Shown: positions 52,425 to 60,249 of the stretch, one piece after another
How the letters are laid out: the number at the start of each line of letters is the position of its first letter
How positions within the stretch are numbered: position 1 is the stretch's first letter
From: Vitreoscilla stercoraria DSM 513
Lineage (GTDB): Bacteria; Pseudomonadota; Gammaproteobacteria; Burkholderiales; Neisseriaceae
Length of the DNA stretch: 64,000 nt
NCBI RefSeq assembly: GCF_000382305.1
Contig: NZ_KB908020.1
Location: 62,001-126,000, forward strand
Direction of reading: 5' to 3'
The notes under the pieces: model-generated
Told to the model about the DNA's origin: nothing
Seen by the model: only the letters and a program-made list of their open reading frames with translations
The model's database searches: none
Position numbers and translations under genes: made by a program

Positions 52425-53930
52425 TTAGATAGTTGTTTCTATTTCAGCCTGTGTTACATTTAGCTGCTCAACAAGATTGATCATTTGTTCAATCGATTGC
52501 TTTAATTCTGATTCTGTATATTTGTTGGCTTGCATGGTTACATTTTCAGGGTGATGGACATGATTTCTGATAAATGTTTGGAGGGTTGTTGATTCAGGAT
52601 TTTGTACAATACCTTTATTTTCTCTAATCCATGTTTTATCTAATGCAATACCTTGAGCACTAAGCCATTGGTCAACTTTAACATTGTTATAGAGGTTATT
52701 TAGTTCTTGTAAGTAACCATACAATTCATTGTGTAACTCAACAGTAGGTAAGTTGTATGCTTTATAACTAATCTCACCCCAAGAAGGACTCCATGGGAAC
52801 AAGGGTGATGTATTAATAGCTTCAATGGTATTTTGATTGTTTATTTTTTTCAAAATAAACAATCCCGCATTTCTAATTTCTGTTGATGACAAAATAAATG
52901 GTGAGTGGGTAGTGATAAAAACTTGTTTGGTTTTTGAAATCAACATAATGGCATCCAAAAGCTTTTTTTGTCCCATTGGATGCAGGCATATTTCAGGTTC
53001 ATCTATAAACAAATAAAATGGCTTAGAAATAGTAGTATTGTTGGCAGTAGAGGTTAATTCTGCATAAACTTGCAGTAAAGACAAAGCGACGGCTCTTTGC
53101 ATGCCATGACCTTTTTCATTCATAGGCACTTCAACGCCATCATCAATAACAATGTTAGCTGTTTTGAAAAAATTGTCTATTTGTAATTCTTCAAAGCGAA
53201 ATGAAATATTAGCATCGCCAAATTGAGATGAAAAAACGGTTTGTATTTGTTGTTCAATTTCAGAGATTTTAACCCTTAAATCAGAAGTTGGATTGTTAAA
53301 TAAATTGTGATAATTACTTTGAAATGCCTCATATTCTGGAGTACTTGAGTGCCCAATTGCAATTTCCTTCAAAAGCGAACCACATATTGTTGAAGCTCCG
53401 AATTTTGCTTCATCGCTTGGATTGGTATCTGCCCATATAAAATTATTGTCATAAATTTTTTTGAATGGCGCATCGATGCCTGATGGATTTGAATAATTTT
53501 GTTGGGTATTATTCCAAAAATTTATCGTTTTTATATCATTTGGAGTTGCTTGGTTCCATTGCCTCTTAACTCTAAAATGTTCGACATTATTTTGACATTG
53601 AAAGATGGCGTTTGTAAAAGAGTTGATTTTATTTGCTTGTACATAATTGTTTACGACATCGCTAATATTTCCTACGTATGTTACTTCAACTGAAAAATCA
53701 TTCAACTGAATGTTAGGGTCAGATTTGTTGACTATTAAAGAAGGTTCTTTTCTAGAGCTATCTTTTAAAAAATCCAAAGCTTCAAAAATGGTCGATTTAC
53801 CAGAATTGTTTTCCCCAATAAAAATATTCAGACCGCTGCCTTCATGAATGCCATCAGGCATATTGAAAGATAAATCGTGAGTAGAGTGAAAGCCTTTGAA
53901 GTTTTCAATGGTTAACGATTTGATAAACAT
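52425..53930 (-). CDS. OLD-like AAA ATPase, possible defence gene
   Basis: 501 residues. N-terminal SMC/OLD-type start (IENFKGFHSTHDLSF), Walker A GENNSGKS at 39-46, Walker B YLFIDEPEICLHP, and H-loop VFITTHSPFILSS: an AAA_15/AAA_21 ABC-like ATPase. No TOPRIM nuclease motif is visible, so it is not a complete OLD nuclease. Near the C-terminus R455-N-H-V-H-H460-P-E-N fits the HEPN Rx4H spacing, which could be an RNase motif or coincidence. The gene is clearly AT-richer than its neighbours, uses more ATT, AAT and TTA codons and carries no DUS, all consistent with recent acquisition. Cytoplasmic; function unproven. Confidence 0.75.
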   Translation of the reverse strand: MFIKSLTIENFKGFHSTHDLSFNMPDGIHEGSGLNIFIGENNSGKSTIFEALDFLKDSSRKEPSLIVNKSDPNIQLNDFSVEVTYVGNISDVVNNYVQANKINSFTNAIFQCQNNVEHFRVKRQWNQATPNDIKTINFWNNTQQNYSNPSGIDAPFKKIYDNNFIWADTNPSDEAKFGASTICGSLLKEIAIGHSSTPEYEAFQSNYHNLFNNPTSDLRVKISEIEQQIQTVFSSQFGDANISFRFEELQIDNFFKTANIVIDDGVEVPMNEKGHGMQRAVALSLLQVYAELTSTANNTTISKPFYLFIDEPEICLHPMGQKKLLDAIMLISKTKQVFITTHSPFILSSTEIRNAGLFILKKINNQNTIEAINTSPLFPWSPSWGEISYKAYNLPTVELHNELYGYLQELNNLYNNVKVDQWLSAQGIALDKTWIRENKGIVQNPESTTLQTFIRNHVHHPENVTMQANKYTESELKQSIEQMINLVEQLNVTQAEIETTI

Positions 53931-54044
53931 ATTAAATTCCCCCTTGTGTTGTTAATTAAAAATATATGACATGATAATTATTAAAGTCAAAAATTTTAAT
54001 TAAAATAGTTATTTATTGTGAAAATTTAATATAATTTTTTATAA

Positions 54045-54075
54045 AAGGCGTCCTGTAACTTTTACAGGACGCCTT
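54045..54075 (-). terminator. DUS-pair terminator after the DUF2797 gene
   Basis: GGCGTCCTGTAA (54047-54058) with complement at 54062-54073, giving a perfect stem; on the minus strand followed by TTTTATAAAA. Confidence 0.75.
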
Positions 54076-54103
54076 ATTCACTCTATACAATCAAAAAACC
54101 GTC

Positions 54104-54973
54104 TCAAACCACACGCACAATCAATTCATAACCCGTGTATTTGCGAATGTTAATCACGCCTGTGTCGAGCAGCAAATATTGTCCCTTGATGCCTTGTAAT
54201 TTGCCACGCACGGTAGGTGTTTTATCCAAATTGTGCGATTTGACTTTTTCAGGATACACATTCACAGGGTAGGCAAATTCGCGCATATTTTCTTGATTCA
54301 AAATGGTGATGCCTTCTTCAAAATCGGATTTTTGCGCAAACTCATCGCGAATTTCGGCGATTTTCGGCTCAAACTCGTTCAATAATTCGTCGCGTACCGT
54401 TTCCAAATTCAAGCTCGATGCTTCGCCTTTGAGCAATTTGCGCCAATCGGTTTTGTCGGCAACTTGTTCGCCAAACATCACTTCTAGTTTGCCTGACAAA
54501 CGGCGCGAACCGACTTGCATGATGGGCAAAGCTTGGGTTGCGCCTTGGTCTAGCCAACGCGTGGGCATTTGTCCTAAGCGTGTGATGCCGACTTTCAGGG
54601 CGCTGGAATTGGCCAAATAGACAATGTGCGGCTGAAAACATACCGATTGCGCAAACGATTCTTCGCGGCAGGTGCCGACATGGTAATGGCAGGTTTCGGG
54701 TTTCATGATGCACATGTCACATGCGGCTTTGGTTTTGAAACACTTAAAACAATGCCCTTGTGAGTAGGATTTGGGCGTTTTTTTGCCGCAAGAGACGCAG
54801 TAAATATTGCCCGTCCAAGTCAATTCTACTTCTTGACCCAATGCCAATGGTGTGTCGATGACGGCTTCATCCAAAATAAAGCGGTATTGGACTTGTTGTT
54901 TGCTGGGATTGGATGCGCTGTCTGATGACATCAAATCGGTGTGCATTTTATGGCATACGCCTTGATATTGCAT
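54104..54973 (-). CDS. DUF2797 zinc-ribbon protein
   Basis: 289 residues. Two Cys clusters resembling zinc ribbons: CVSCGKKTPKSYSQGHCFKCF (about 59-79) and CDMCIMKPETCHYHVGTC. A following strand, VYLANSSALKVGITR, recalls the GIY-YIG-like KVGIT motif. Known DUF2797 proteins have no settled function. A start at ATG 54973 is used; internal ATGs (e.g. at MHTDL) cannot be excluded because the ribosome site is weak. Confidence 0.82.
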   Translation of the reverse strand: MQYQGVCHKMHTDLMSSDSASNPSKQQVQYRFILDEAVIDTPLALGQEVELTWTGNIYCVSCGKKTPKSYSQGHCFKCFKTKAACDMCIMKPETCHYHVGTCREESFAQSVCFQPHIVYLANSSALKVGITRLGQMPTRWLDQGATQALPIMQVGSRRLSGKLEVMFGEQVADKTDWRKLLKGEASSLNLETVRDELLNEFEPKIAEIRDEFAQKSDFEEGITILNQENMREFAYPVNVYPEKVKSHNLDKTPTVRGKLQGIKGQYLLLDTGVINIRKYTGYELIVRVV

Positions 54974-55398
54974 AAAAAACTCTTTTATAAATGGACAGCA
55001 GCTTGGAATTGGAAAAGCTAGTTTGGAGGTGTGGCTGCTGTGTGGGTGGATGCCGATAGAAGGTTTAGATTATACAAGATGCCATCGTAAAAATTGGTTT
55101 GAATCCCTTAATGTTGGCGTAGGTTTTCTTAATCGTTGCCTAGGGATATGGAATATTGAGAGGTGAGACCTGATTTTACTAAGCGTCTTGTCAACCTTAC
55201 AGGACGCTTAGTGATGGCGGTCACATTGTTTTTTAGCAAACGTATTGCTATCAAAATCAAACTGCTGCTGCTGCGTTGTAGAAGTATTGCAGATATTCAT
55301 CTTATCGGTGTGTGCATAAGAGGCGTAATCGGTTAAAATGGAGTCCATCTCAAGCCGCCTATCTTTAGGCACTCATTTGGATTAGGAATCTGTCATAC
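54974..55398. other. 425-bp divergent spacer before purM
   Basis: Holds the promoters of purM and the DUF2797 gene, a run of CTG/CTGCTG triplets near 55262, and a degenerate DUS pair. No gene and no clear PurR-type operator seen. Confidence 0.45.
55180..55211. terminator. Degenerate DUS pair in the purM spacer
   Basis: AGCGTCTTGTCA (two changes, 55182-55193) with an exact complement copy at 55197-55208; stem interrupted. Lies between divergent promoters, so termination is doubtful. Confidence 0.45.
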
Positions 55399-56436
55399 AT
55401 GAGCGACTCTTTAAGTTATCGCGATGCTGGTGTCGATATCGACGCTGGCGATCAATTGGTTGAAAACATCAAGCCGTTTGCAAAACGAACCATGCGTCCT
55501 GAAGTATTGGGCGATTTGGGTGGTTTTGGTGCGTTGGTGGAAATCAGCAAGAAATACCAAAACCCTGTTTTGGTGTCAGGCACTGACGGTGTGGGTACCA
55601 AATTGAAGTTGGCTTTTGATTGGGACAAACACGATACAGTCGGCATCGACTTGGTTGCCATGAGTGTGAACGATATCTTGGTGCAAGGCGCTGAGCCATT
55701 GTTCTTCTTGGATTATTTCGCTTGCGGCAAATTGGACGTGGCTCGCGCTACTGACGTCATCAAAGGCATTGCGCAAGGTTGTGAAGAATCAGGCTGTGCA
55801 TTGATTGGCGGCGAAACGGCTGAAATGCCAGGCATGTACCCTGAAGGCGAATACGATTTGGCAGGTTTTGCTGTTGGTGTGGTGGAAAAAGACCAAGTTA
55901 TCAATGGTCGTTCTATCGTGGCAGGCGACGTGGTGTTGGGTTTGGCATCTAACGGTGCACACTCAAACGGTTATTCTTTGGTACGCAAAATCATTGAGCG
56001 CGACAATCCTGATTTGGATGCAGCCGGCTTTGATGGCGACAAAACTTTGCGCCAAGCGATCATGGCACCGACTCGTTTGTATGTGAAACCTGTATTGGCG
56101 GCTTTGAAAGAATTCACCATCAAAGGCATGGCGCACATCACCGGTGGCGGCATCACTGAAAACGTGCCACGCGTGTTGCCTGAAAATACCGTGGCGCAAA
56201 TCGATGCAGCGTCTTGGGAATTGCCAAAATTGTTCCAATGGTTGCAACAAGCGGGCAATGTTCAGGCACAAGAAATGTACCGCACGTTTAACTGTGGCAT
56301 CGGTATGGTGGTTGTGGTTGCAGCGGAAGACGCAGACCGTGCACAAGCATTCTTGAGCGAACAAGGCGAAACCGTTTACCGTTTGGGCGCGATTCGTGAG
56401 CGTCAAGGCGATGAGCATCAAACCCAAGTGGCTTAA
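55399..56436 (+). CDS. purM: Phosphoribosylformylglycinamidine cyclo-ligase
   Basis: AIR synthetase of purine synthesis, ATP-dependent ring closure. 345 residues. Signature segments: YRDAGVDIDAGDQLVENIKP, VSGTDGVGTKLKLAF, DYFACGKLDV, GGETAEMPGMY and ITGGGITENVPRVLP. AGGA ribosome site. DUS variant TGCGTCCTGAA at 55493. Followed by a DUS-pair terminator, so monocistronic here. Confidence 0.97.
   Translation: MSDSLSYRDAGVDIDAGDQLVENIKPFAKRTMRPEVLGDLGGFGALVEISKKYQNPVLVSGTDGVGTKLKLAFDWDKHDTVGIDLVAMSVNDILVQGAEPLFFLDYFACGKLDVARATDVIKGIAQGCEESGCALIGGETAEMPGMYPEGEYDLAGFAVGVVEKDQVINGRSIVAGDVVLGLASNGAHSNGYSLVRKIIERDNPDLDAAGFDGDKTLRQAIMAPTRLYVKPVLAALKEFTIKGMAHITGGGITENVPRVLPENTVAQIDAASWELPKLFQWLQQAGNVQAQEMYRTFNCGIGMVVVVAAEDADRAQAFLSEQGETVYRLGAIRERQGDEHQTQVA
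55492..55503 (+). repeat. DUS variant (TGCGTCCTGAA) in purM
   Basis: Coding; encodes MRPE. Confidence 0.5.
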
Positions 56437-56452
56437 GTTTTAGATTCAAAAT

Positions 56453-56490
56453 CAAAGCGTCCTGTAACAGTTTACAGGACGCTTTTTTAT
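56453..56490. terminator. Bidirectional DUS-pair terminator after purM
   Basis: Copies at 56456-56467 and 56472-56483, then TTTTTT; the other flank is CAAA. Between convergent genes. Confidence 0.85.
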
Positions 56491-56501
56491 GCACATCGAT
56501 T

Positions 56502-56966
56502 TTAAACAGTGGATTTGCAAGAGGCTTGTTTCAAAGCAATATTGGCCACTTGGTTGTGACGGATGGTGAATTCCCAACTGGCGTCGCCACGATTGTTATA
56601 TGGCAAGACGTCGTGGATGAAATTGGCATCGCCAAACAAGGCTTTGACTTGTTGAACATCGTCTTGCAAATGAATGCCGCCTAATGCCCATTTGCCATCG
56701 TAAATGACAATTTGGCTGACCATGGGTTGTTTGTGGTACTCGGTAAAGGTGATGCTCATGCCAGGATAATGCCATTGCATATTGTTAGATTCAGGGTCGC
56801 AAGTGTTGTAAATGTATTGGTCTTGATCGTTAGGATTGCCTAATGCTAACAAAACGGTTTCTGTATTGTCATTGAGTTGGATACCGTTGACCGCTGGCGT
56901 GGGCAATTCGGATGGGATTTGTACTCCTATGCCAAAAATCACTGCCAAGATGATGAATTTATACAT
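56502..56966 (-). CDS. Secreted SmpA/OmlA-like protein, unknown
   Basis: 154 residues with a signal peptide (YKFIILAVIFGIGVQIPS) and no lipobox Cys. Two similar motifs, GIQLNDNTETVLLALGNPN (28-46) and GIHLQDDVQQVKALFGDAN (97-115), follow the G-x-x-x-x-x-x-V-x-x-x-x-G pattern of BamE/SmpA-like folds, suggesting two half-repeats. Two cysteines (CDP, ASC) may form a disulfide. Periplasmic; function unknown. GGGGG ribosome site. Confidence 0.72.
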   Translation of the reverse strand: MYKFIILAVIFGIGVQIPSELPTPAVNGIQLNDNTETVLLALGNPNDQDQYIYNTCDPESNNMQWHYPGMSITFTEYHKQPMVSQIVIYDGKWALGGIHLQDDVQQVKALFGDANFIHDVLPYNNRGDASWEFTIRHNQVANIALKQASCKSTV

Positions 56967-57230
56967 AAGAACCCCCTAATTGAGGAAGAAAATGAGTCAG
57001 GCATAAAGCTATTTAGAAAGCATGAACTTAGCCTAAGTTTCATTCTACGCATGAATAAATTTTTGTTGCAGATGTCAGCAGATAAGAGGTCAATTGTGAG
57101 GGTTTTGTGGTAAAAAATCGAATAGCATAGCGGTCTCAAATCCTTTGCTTGGATTAACGCAGTTAATTCACGGCAAAAACGGCATTTAAGGCTACAATAG
57201 CGCTCTGTTAAATTTTAATACTTTGGGTTT

Positions 57231-57812
57231 ATGAACGCGAAAACTTTGGATGCTATCAAGCCGTTTTTGGATTGGATTCCATTAATTGTCTTTTTTTACA
57301 TTTATAAAACGACTGAGGGCGAGGGCAGCGAGCATATTATTGCAGCGACGACAGGCTTATTAATTGCTACTTTGATTGTGTATGGCTTGATGTTTGTGTT
57401 GCAAAAATTCACATTGGAAAAACGCCAGTGGTTGGTGGTGGTGTTGACGGTGGTGTTTGGTGGCTTGACGATGGCATTCCAAGACGATTTTTACATTCGT
57501 TTGAAAGCACCGATTATCAATGCGGTGTTTGCGTTTGGCTTGGCGATGAGTCCATTGTTTTTAGGCGGTACTCCGGGCATCCAAAAAATGTTAGGTCCAA
57601 TTTTTGAGATGACGCCGAAACAATGGATGAAACTCAATTGGGTTTGGGTTGGATTTTTCACACTGATGGCGGTTTTACAAGCGTTGTTTGCCTTTGTATG
57701 GGTGGAATATTGGGCGATGTTCACCGCTTTTGGTGACATGATTGTGATGGTGGTGTTTATGGTGGCGCAATTTTGGTTTTTGCGTGGTTTTATGCGCAAA
57801 GACATCAAATAA
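57231..57812 (+). CDS. yciB: Septation/intracellular membrane protein A (YciB/IspZ)
   Basis: Five-TM inner-membrane protein linked to cell division and envelope. 193 residues. N-terminus MNAKTLDAIKPFLDWIPLIVFF and the KPTFEDDFYIRLK-like FQDDFYIRLKAPI segment are family hallmarks, followed by LNWVWVGFFTLMAVLQAL. Single gene ending in a bidirectional DUS terminator. Confidence 0.93.
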   Translation: MNAKTLDAIKPFLDWIPLIVFFYIYKTTEGEGSEHIIAATTGLLIATLIVYGLMFVLQKFTLEKRQWLVVVLTVVFGGLTMAFQDDFYIRLKAPIINAVFAFGLAMSPLFLGGTPGIQKMLGPIFEMTPKQWMKLNWVWVGFFTLMAVLQALFAFVWVEYWAMFTAFGDMIVMVVFMVAQFWFLRGFMRKDIK

Positions 57813-57840
57813 TATATTGAGATGTTGAGTCTGCATATAC

Positions 57841-57872
57841 AAAAGCGTCCTGTAAATTACAGGACGCTTTTT
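57841..57872. terminator. Bidirectional DUS-pair terminator
   Basis: Copies at 57844-57855 and 57857-57868 separated by one base, flanked by AAA and TTTT. Between convergent yciB and the PACE gene. Confidence 0.85.
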
Positions 57873-57875
57873 AGA

Positions 57876-58313
57876 TTATTTGGCGTTGACCAATGCCGAA
57901 TTTGGCAAGCCAAATGTTTTGTCAAACAACCATTGAAAACCAAATTGGTACACCATGAAAAACAACATCAAACCGATGTTGGTCGCCAAAGCCGCTTGCC
58001 AAGAAATCGCCAACCAAAATGCTGTAATCGGTACTACCAGCAAACCGAAGCCGGCTTCAAAACCCAAAGCATGGATAATGCGGCGTTTTAAAGTACGGGT
58101 GGTGTCTGCTTGGCGGGCTTCCCACATTTCAAACAAATAATTGAAAGCCATATTCCAAAACAAAGCCAACATAGACAAAATCACCGACAAACTGGCAGCA
58201 TTAGATAAACTTTTACCAAATAAGGTGGCTACAAAAGGCGATACCATGATGATCGCTAAAACTTCGTAGCTGATGGCTTGAACAATTTTGCGTTTTAAGC
58301 CTTGCAATTGCAT
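57876..58313 (-). CDS. PACE family efflux transporter (AceI-like)
   Basis: Four-TM proton-coupled exporter of biocides such as chlorhexidine or of short polyamines. The start is ATG 58313 (MQLQGLKRKIVQAISYEV), with AGAGG 5 bp upstream. 145 residues in two tandem transmembrane-pair domains: each begins with a basic stretch and R-x-x-H/x-A-x-x-[FY]-E (QAISYE and HALGFE). E17 matches the essential AceI Glu15. Divergent LysR gene next door parallels aceI-aceR. Confidence 0.88.
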   Translation of the reverse strand: MQLQGLKRKIVQAISYEVLAIIMVSPFVATLFGKSLSNAASLSVILSMLALFWNMAFNYLFEMWEARQADTTRTLKRRIIHALGFEAGFGLLVVPITAFWLAISWQAALATNIGLMLFFMVYQFGFQWLFDKTFGLPNSALVNAK

Positions 58314-58421
58314 AAAAACCTCTTTTAGAATCATGAATATGTTGGAATGACAAGCAGTATAAAAAAATACAGTGGTTTTTACAAACGAGTTTTATTGCTC
58401 AAGCATTAGAAAAACTAAATC

Positions 58422-59315
58422 ATGTTCAAAGATTTACCCTTGAATGCCTTGCGTGCGTTTGAAGCGACTGCCCGTTTGGGCGAGATTAAGCTGGCAGCGC
58501 AAGAATTGTTTGTGACCCCTGCAGCGGTATCACAGCAATTGAAAAAATTAGAGCAACACCTACAATTGAATTTGTGGGAGCGACATGCCAATCAAATTGT
58601 GTTAACCGCAATAGGGGCGCAATTGTATGAAGTGTGTCACCGCAGTTTGTTTGATTTGCAAGCGGGCATACAAACATTGCGCCCTGAAAAAAGGGCTTTG
58701 AGCGTGTGTGTGCAAATGCCTACCACGATGGCGAGTTTGTGGTTGATTCCACGTTTGGGCGATTTTTACCGCCAATATCCTGATATTGACGTGCGTTTAT
58801 TGACCAGTGGCGAATGGCGTTTGCCTGATTCTGATTTGAATATTGATGTGTTTTTGCGCTGTTTGCCTGAGCAAGAGGCGTTTGATGCGCAATTCGGTTA
58901 TGAACCATTGTTCGCAGAAAGCATGAGCGTGTATGCTTCGCCTCATTTTTATTGGCAAGATGCGGTGAATGTGATTGCGATTCAATCTGATGATTGTGTT
59001 TACCAAGCCATGAATTGGCGGGTGTGGTTAGAGAAATATGCGCATTTGGGCGTGCAAGTGGGGCAGACGCGGGTGTTTGATACAGAAAATGATGCAATAC
59101 AAGCAGCGATTGCTGGCTATGGCTTGGTGTTGGCCAGCGATGCTTTGGTTTCTAAAACGGTAGAACAAGGTTTGCTCAGACCCATATTTCCACAACACAG
59201 CTTGGTGTGGCATGAGTCTTATTATGCGGTGTATCGTTTGGCACGACAGCGACATACGGCGGTAGCGACATGGTTGAAGTGGTTGCAAGAGCAAGCGTAT
59301 TTGCAAAAAACATAA
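58422..59315 (+). CDS. LysR-family regulator, GcvA-like
   Basis: 297 residues. N-terminal HTH (LPLNALRAFEATARLGEIKLAAQELFVTPAAVSQQLKKLE) and a periplasmic-binding-like effector domain from about 90. Closest in style to GcvA. Divergent from the PACE gene with about 108 bp between starts, so it is the likely regulator of that pump. Effector unknown. Confidence 0.88.
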   Translation: MFKDLPLNALRAFEATARLGEIKLAAQELFVTPAAVSQQLKKLEQHLQLNLWERHANQIVLTAIGAQLYEVCHRSLFDLQAGIQTLRPEKRALSVCVQMPTTMASLWLIPRLGDFYRQYPDIDVRLLTSGEWRLPDSDLNIDVFLRCLPEQEAFDAQFGYEPLFAESMSVYASPHFYWQDAVNVIAIQSDDCVYQAMNWRVWLEKYAHLGVQVGQTRVFDTENDAIQAAIAGYGLVLASDALVSKTVEQGLLRPIFPQHSLVWHESYYAVYRLARQRHTAVATWLKWLQEQAYLQKT

Positions 59316-59328
59316 TATCAAAATATTG

Positions 59329-59374
59329 AATGTCACAAGCGTCCTGTAAACCTTTACAGGACGCTTGTGACATT
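59329..59374. terminator. Extended bidirectional DUS-pair terminator
   Basis: Copies at 59338-59349 and 59354-59365 with the stem extended by AATGTCACA / TGTGACATT to about 22 bp. Between convergent genes. Confidence 0.85.
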
Positions 59375-59390
59375 TTAAAGCAGGGTGATA

Positions 59391-59966
59391 TTAAAAACGA
59401 TAACCCACGCCCACATTGAATGCATTCATGCTGCGTTTGTCGTAGCCATCGTTGACGCGTGAGCTTTCATAGCCGACATCGACCGACCAATTGGGAGCGG
59501 GATTGTATTGCACGCCTGCGCCATACATCACGTTGGTGTCTTTGTTGTCGATATTGTAAATTCTGCCTGTGCGGTTTTGTTTTTGAGTGCCTTTGGTGTC
59601 CGCTTTGGCGACACCAACCACGCCATAGACGTTGACATTGGGATTGATGCGATAGCTAGGTCCCACGCCTGCTGAGTAATAGTCTATATCCACATCGTTT
59701 TCATACAACTGGTTACTCGATGTGATGTTGTTTCTTTGTTTGCCACCCATGTAAGTGAGATTGGTCATCACGCCCCAAGGTTGTTGGTCAAATTGGTAAT
59801 TGTATTTGGCAGTTACACCGTTTAATTTGTCTGCGCCTGAAATCTTACCGTGACTGTAACCGATGGAAACAGTGGTATTGGGATTGCCTTGGGCATCTTG
59901 TGCTTGTGCATTCATCGCAATCAAGCCTAAGCCGCTGGTCAATAAAAGAGTGGGTATGAAGCGCAT
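59391..59966 (-). CDS. Small outer-membrane beta-barrel (OmpX/opacity-like)
   Basis: 191 residues. Signal peptide MRFIPTLLLTSGLGLIAMNAQA cleaved before QDAQ. Alternating amphipathic strands (TTVSIGYSHGKI, GVTAKYNYQF, WGVMTNLTYMGG, YYSAGVGPSYRI, VNVYGVVGVAKA, SVDVGYESSRV, FNVGVGYRF) suggest an eight-stranded barrel, and the final Phe is the outer-membrane assembly signal. GGAG 6 bp before the ATG. Adhesion or surface role likely, not shown. Confidence 0.82.
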   Translation of the reverse strand: MRFIPTLLLTSGLGLIAMNAQAQDAQGNPNTTVSIGYSHGKISGADKLNGVTAKYNYQFDQQPWGVMTNLTYMGGKQRNNITSSNQLYENDVDIDYYSAGVGPSYRINPNVNVYGVVGVAKADTKGTQKQNRTGRIYNIDNKDTNVMYGAGVQYNPAPNWSVDVGYESSRVNDGYDKRSMNAFNVGVGYRF

Positions 59967-60194
59967 AGAAAACTCCTATTCTGTGTCAAAGCCACTGTGT
60001 CAGGGTTCAATTGAGCCTTGCAACAGTGTTTTTTGACAATAAACTTGGGTTGGTTTGGGAGCAAGATAACTTGGGTTAAGCTAAGTCAAAACCCATGTGT
60101 TTATGTGTTTTTGGTGTGAGTTTGTTTTAATTCATTTGAAAAGTGATTTTCAAATTGAAATTGTGCAAAAGAGTGTGAAAATGGTGTGGATGAA

Positions 60195-60227
60195 AAAAGC
60201 GTCCTGTAAACATTTACAGGACGCTTG
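60195..60227 (-). terminator. DUS-pair terminator after spuC
   Basis: Copies at 60198-60209 and 60214-60225; on the minus strand the stem is followed by TTTTTTCATCC. Confidence 0.85.
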
Positions 60228-60249
60228 TAAGGATTCAAATACTGAAAAA

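Noticed and set aside
52425..53930. Complete OLD nuclease or a Gabija/Septu pair
   Set aside because: No TOPRIM motif in the protein, and neighbours are fumA and a DUF2797 gene, not a helicase or HNH partner.
2488..60227. The inverted GCGTCCTG pairs as insertion-sequence ends, REP elements or CRISPR repeats
   Set aside because: No transposase, no target duplications, single copies inside conserved genes and irregular spacing; DUS explains all of it better.
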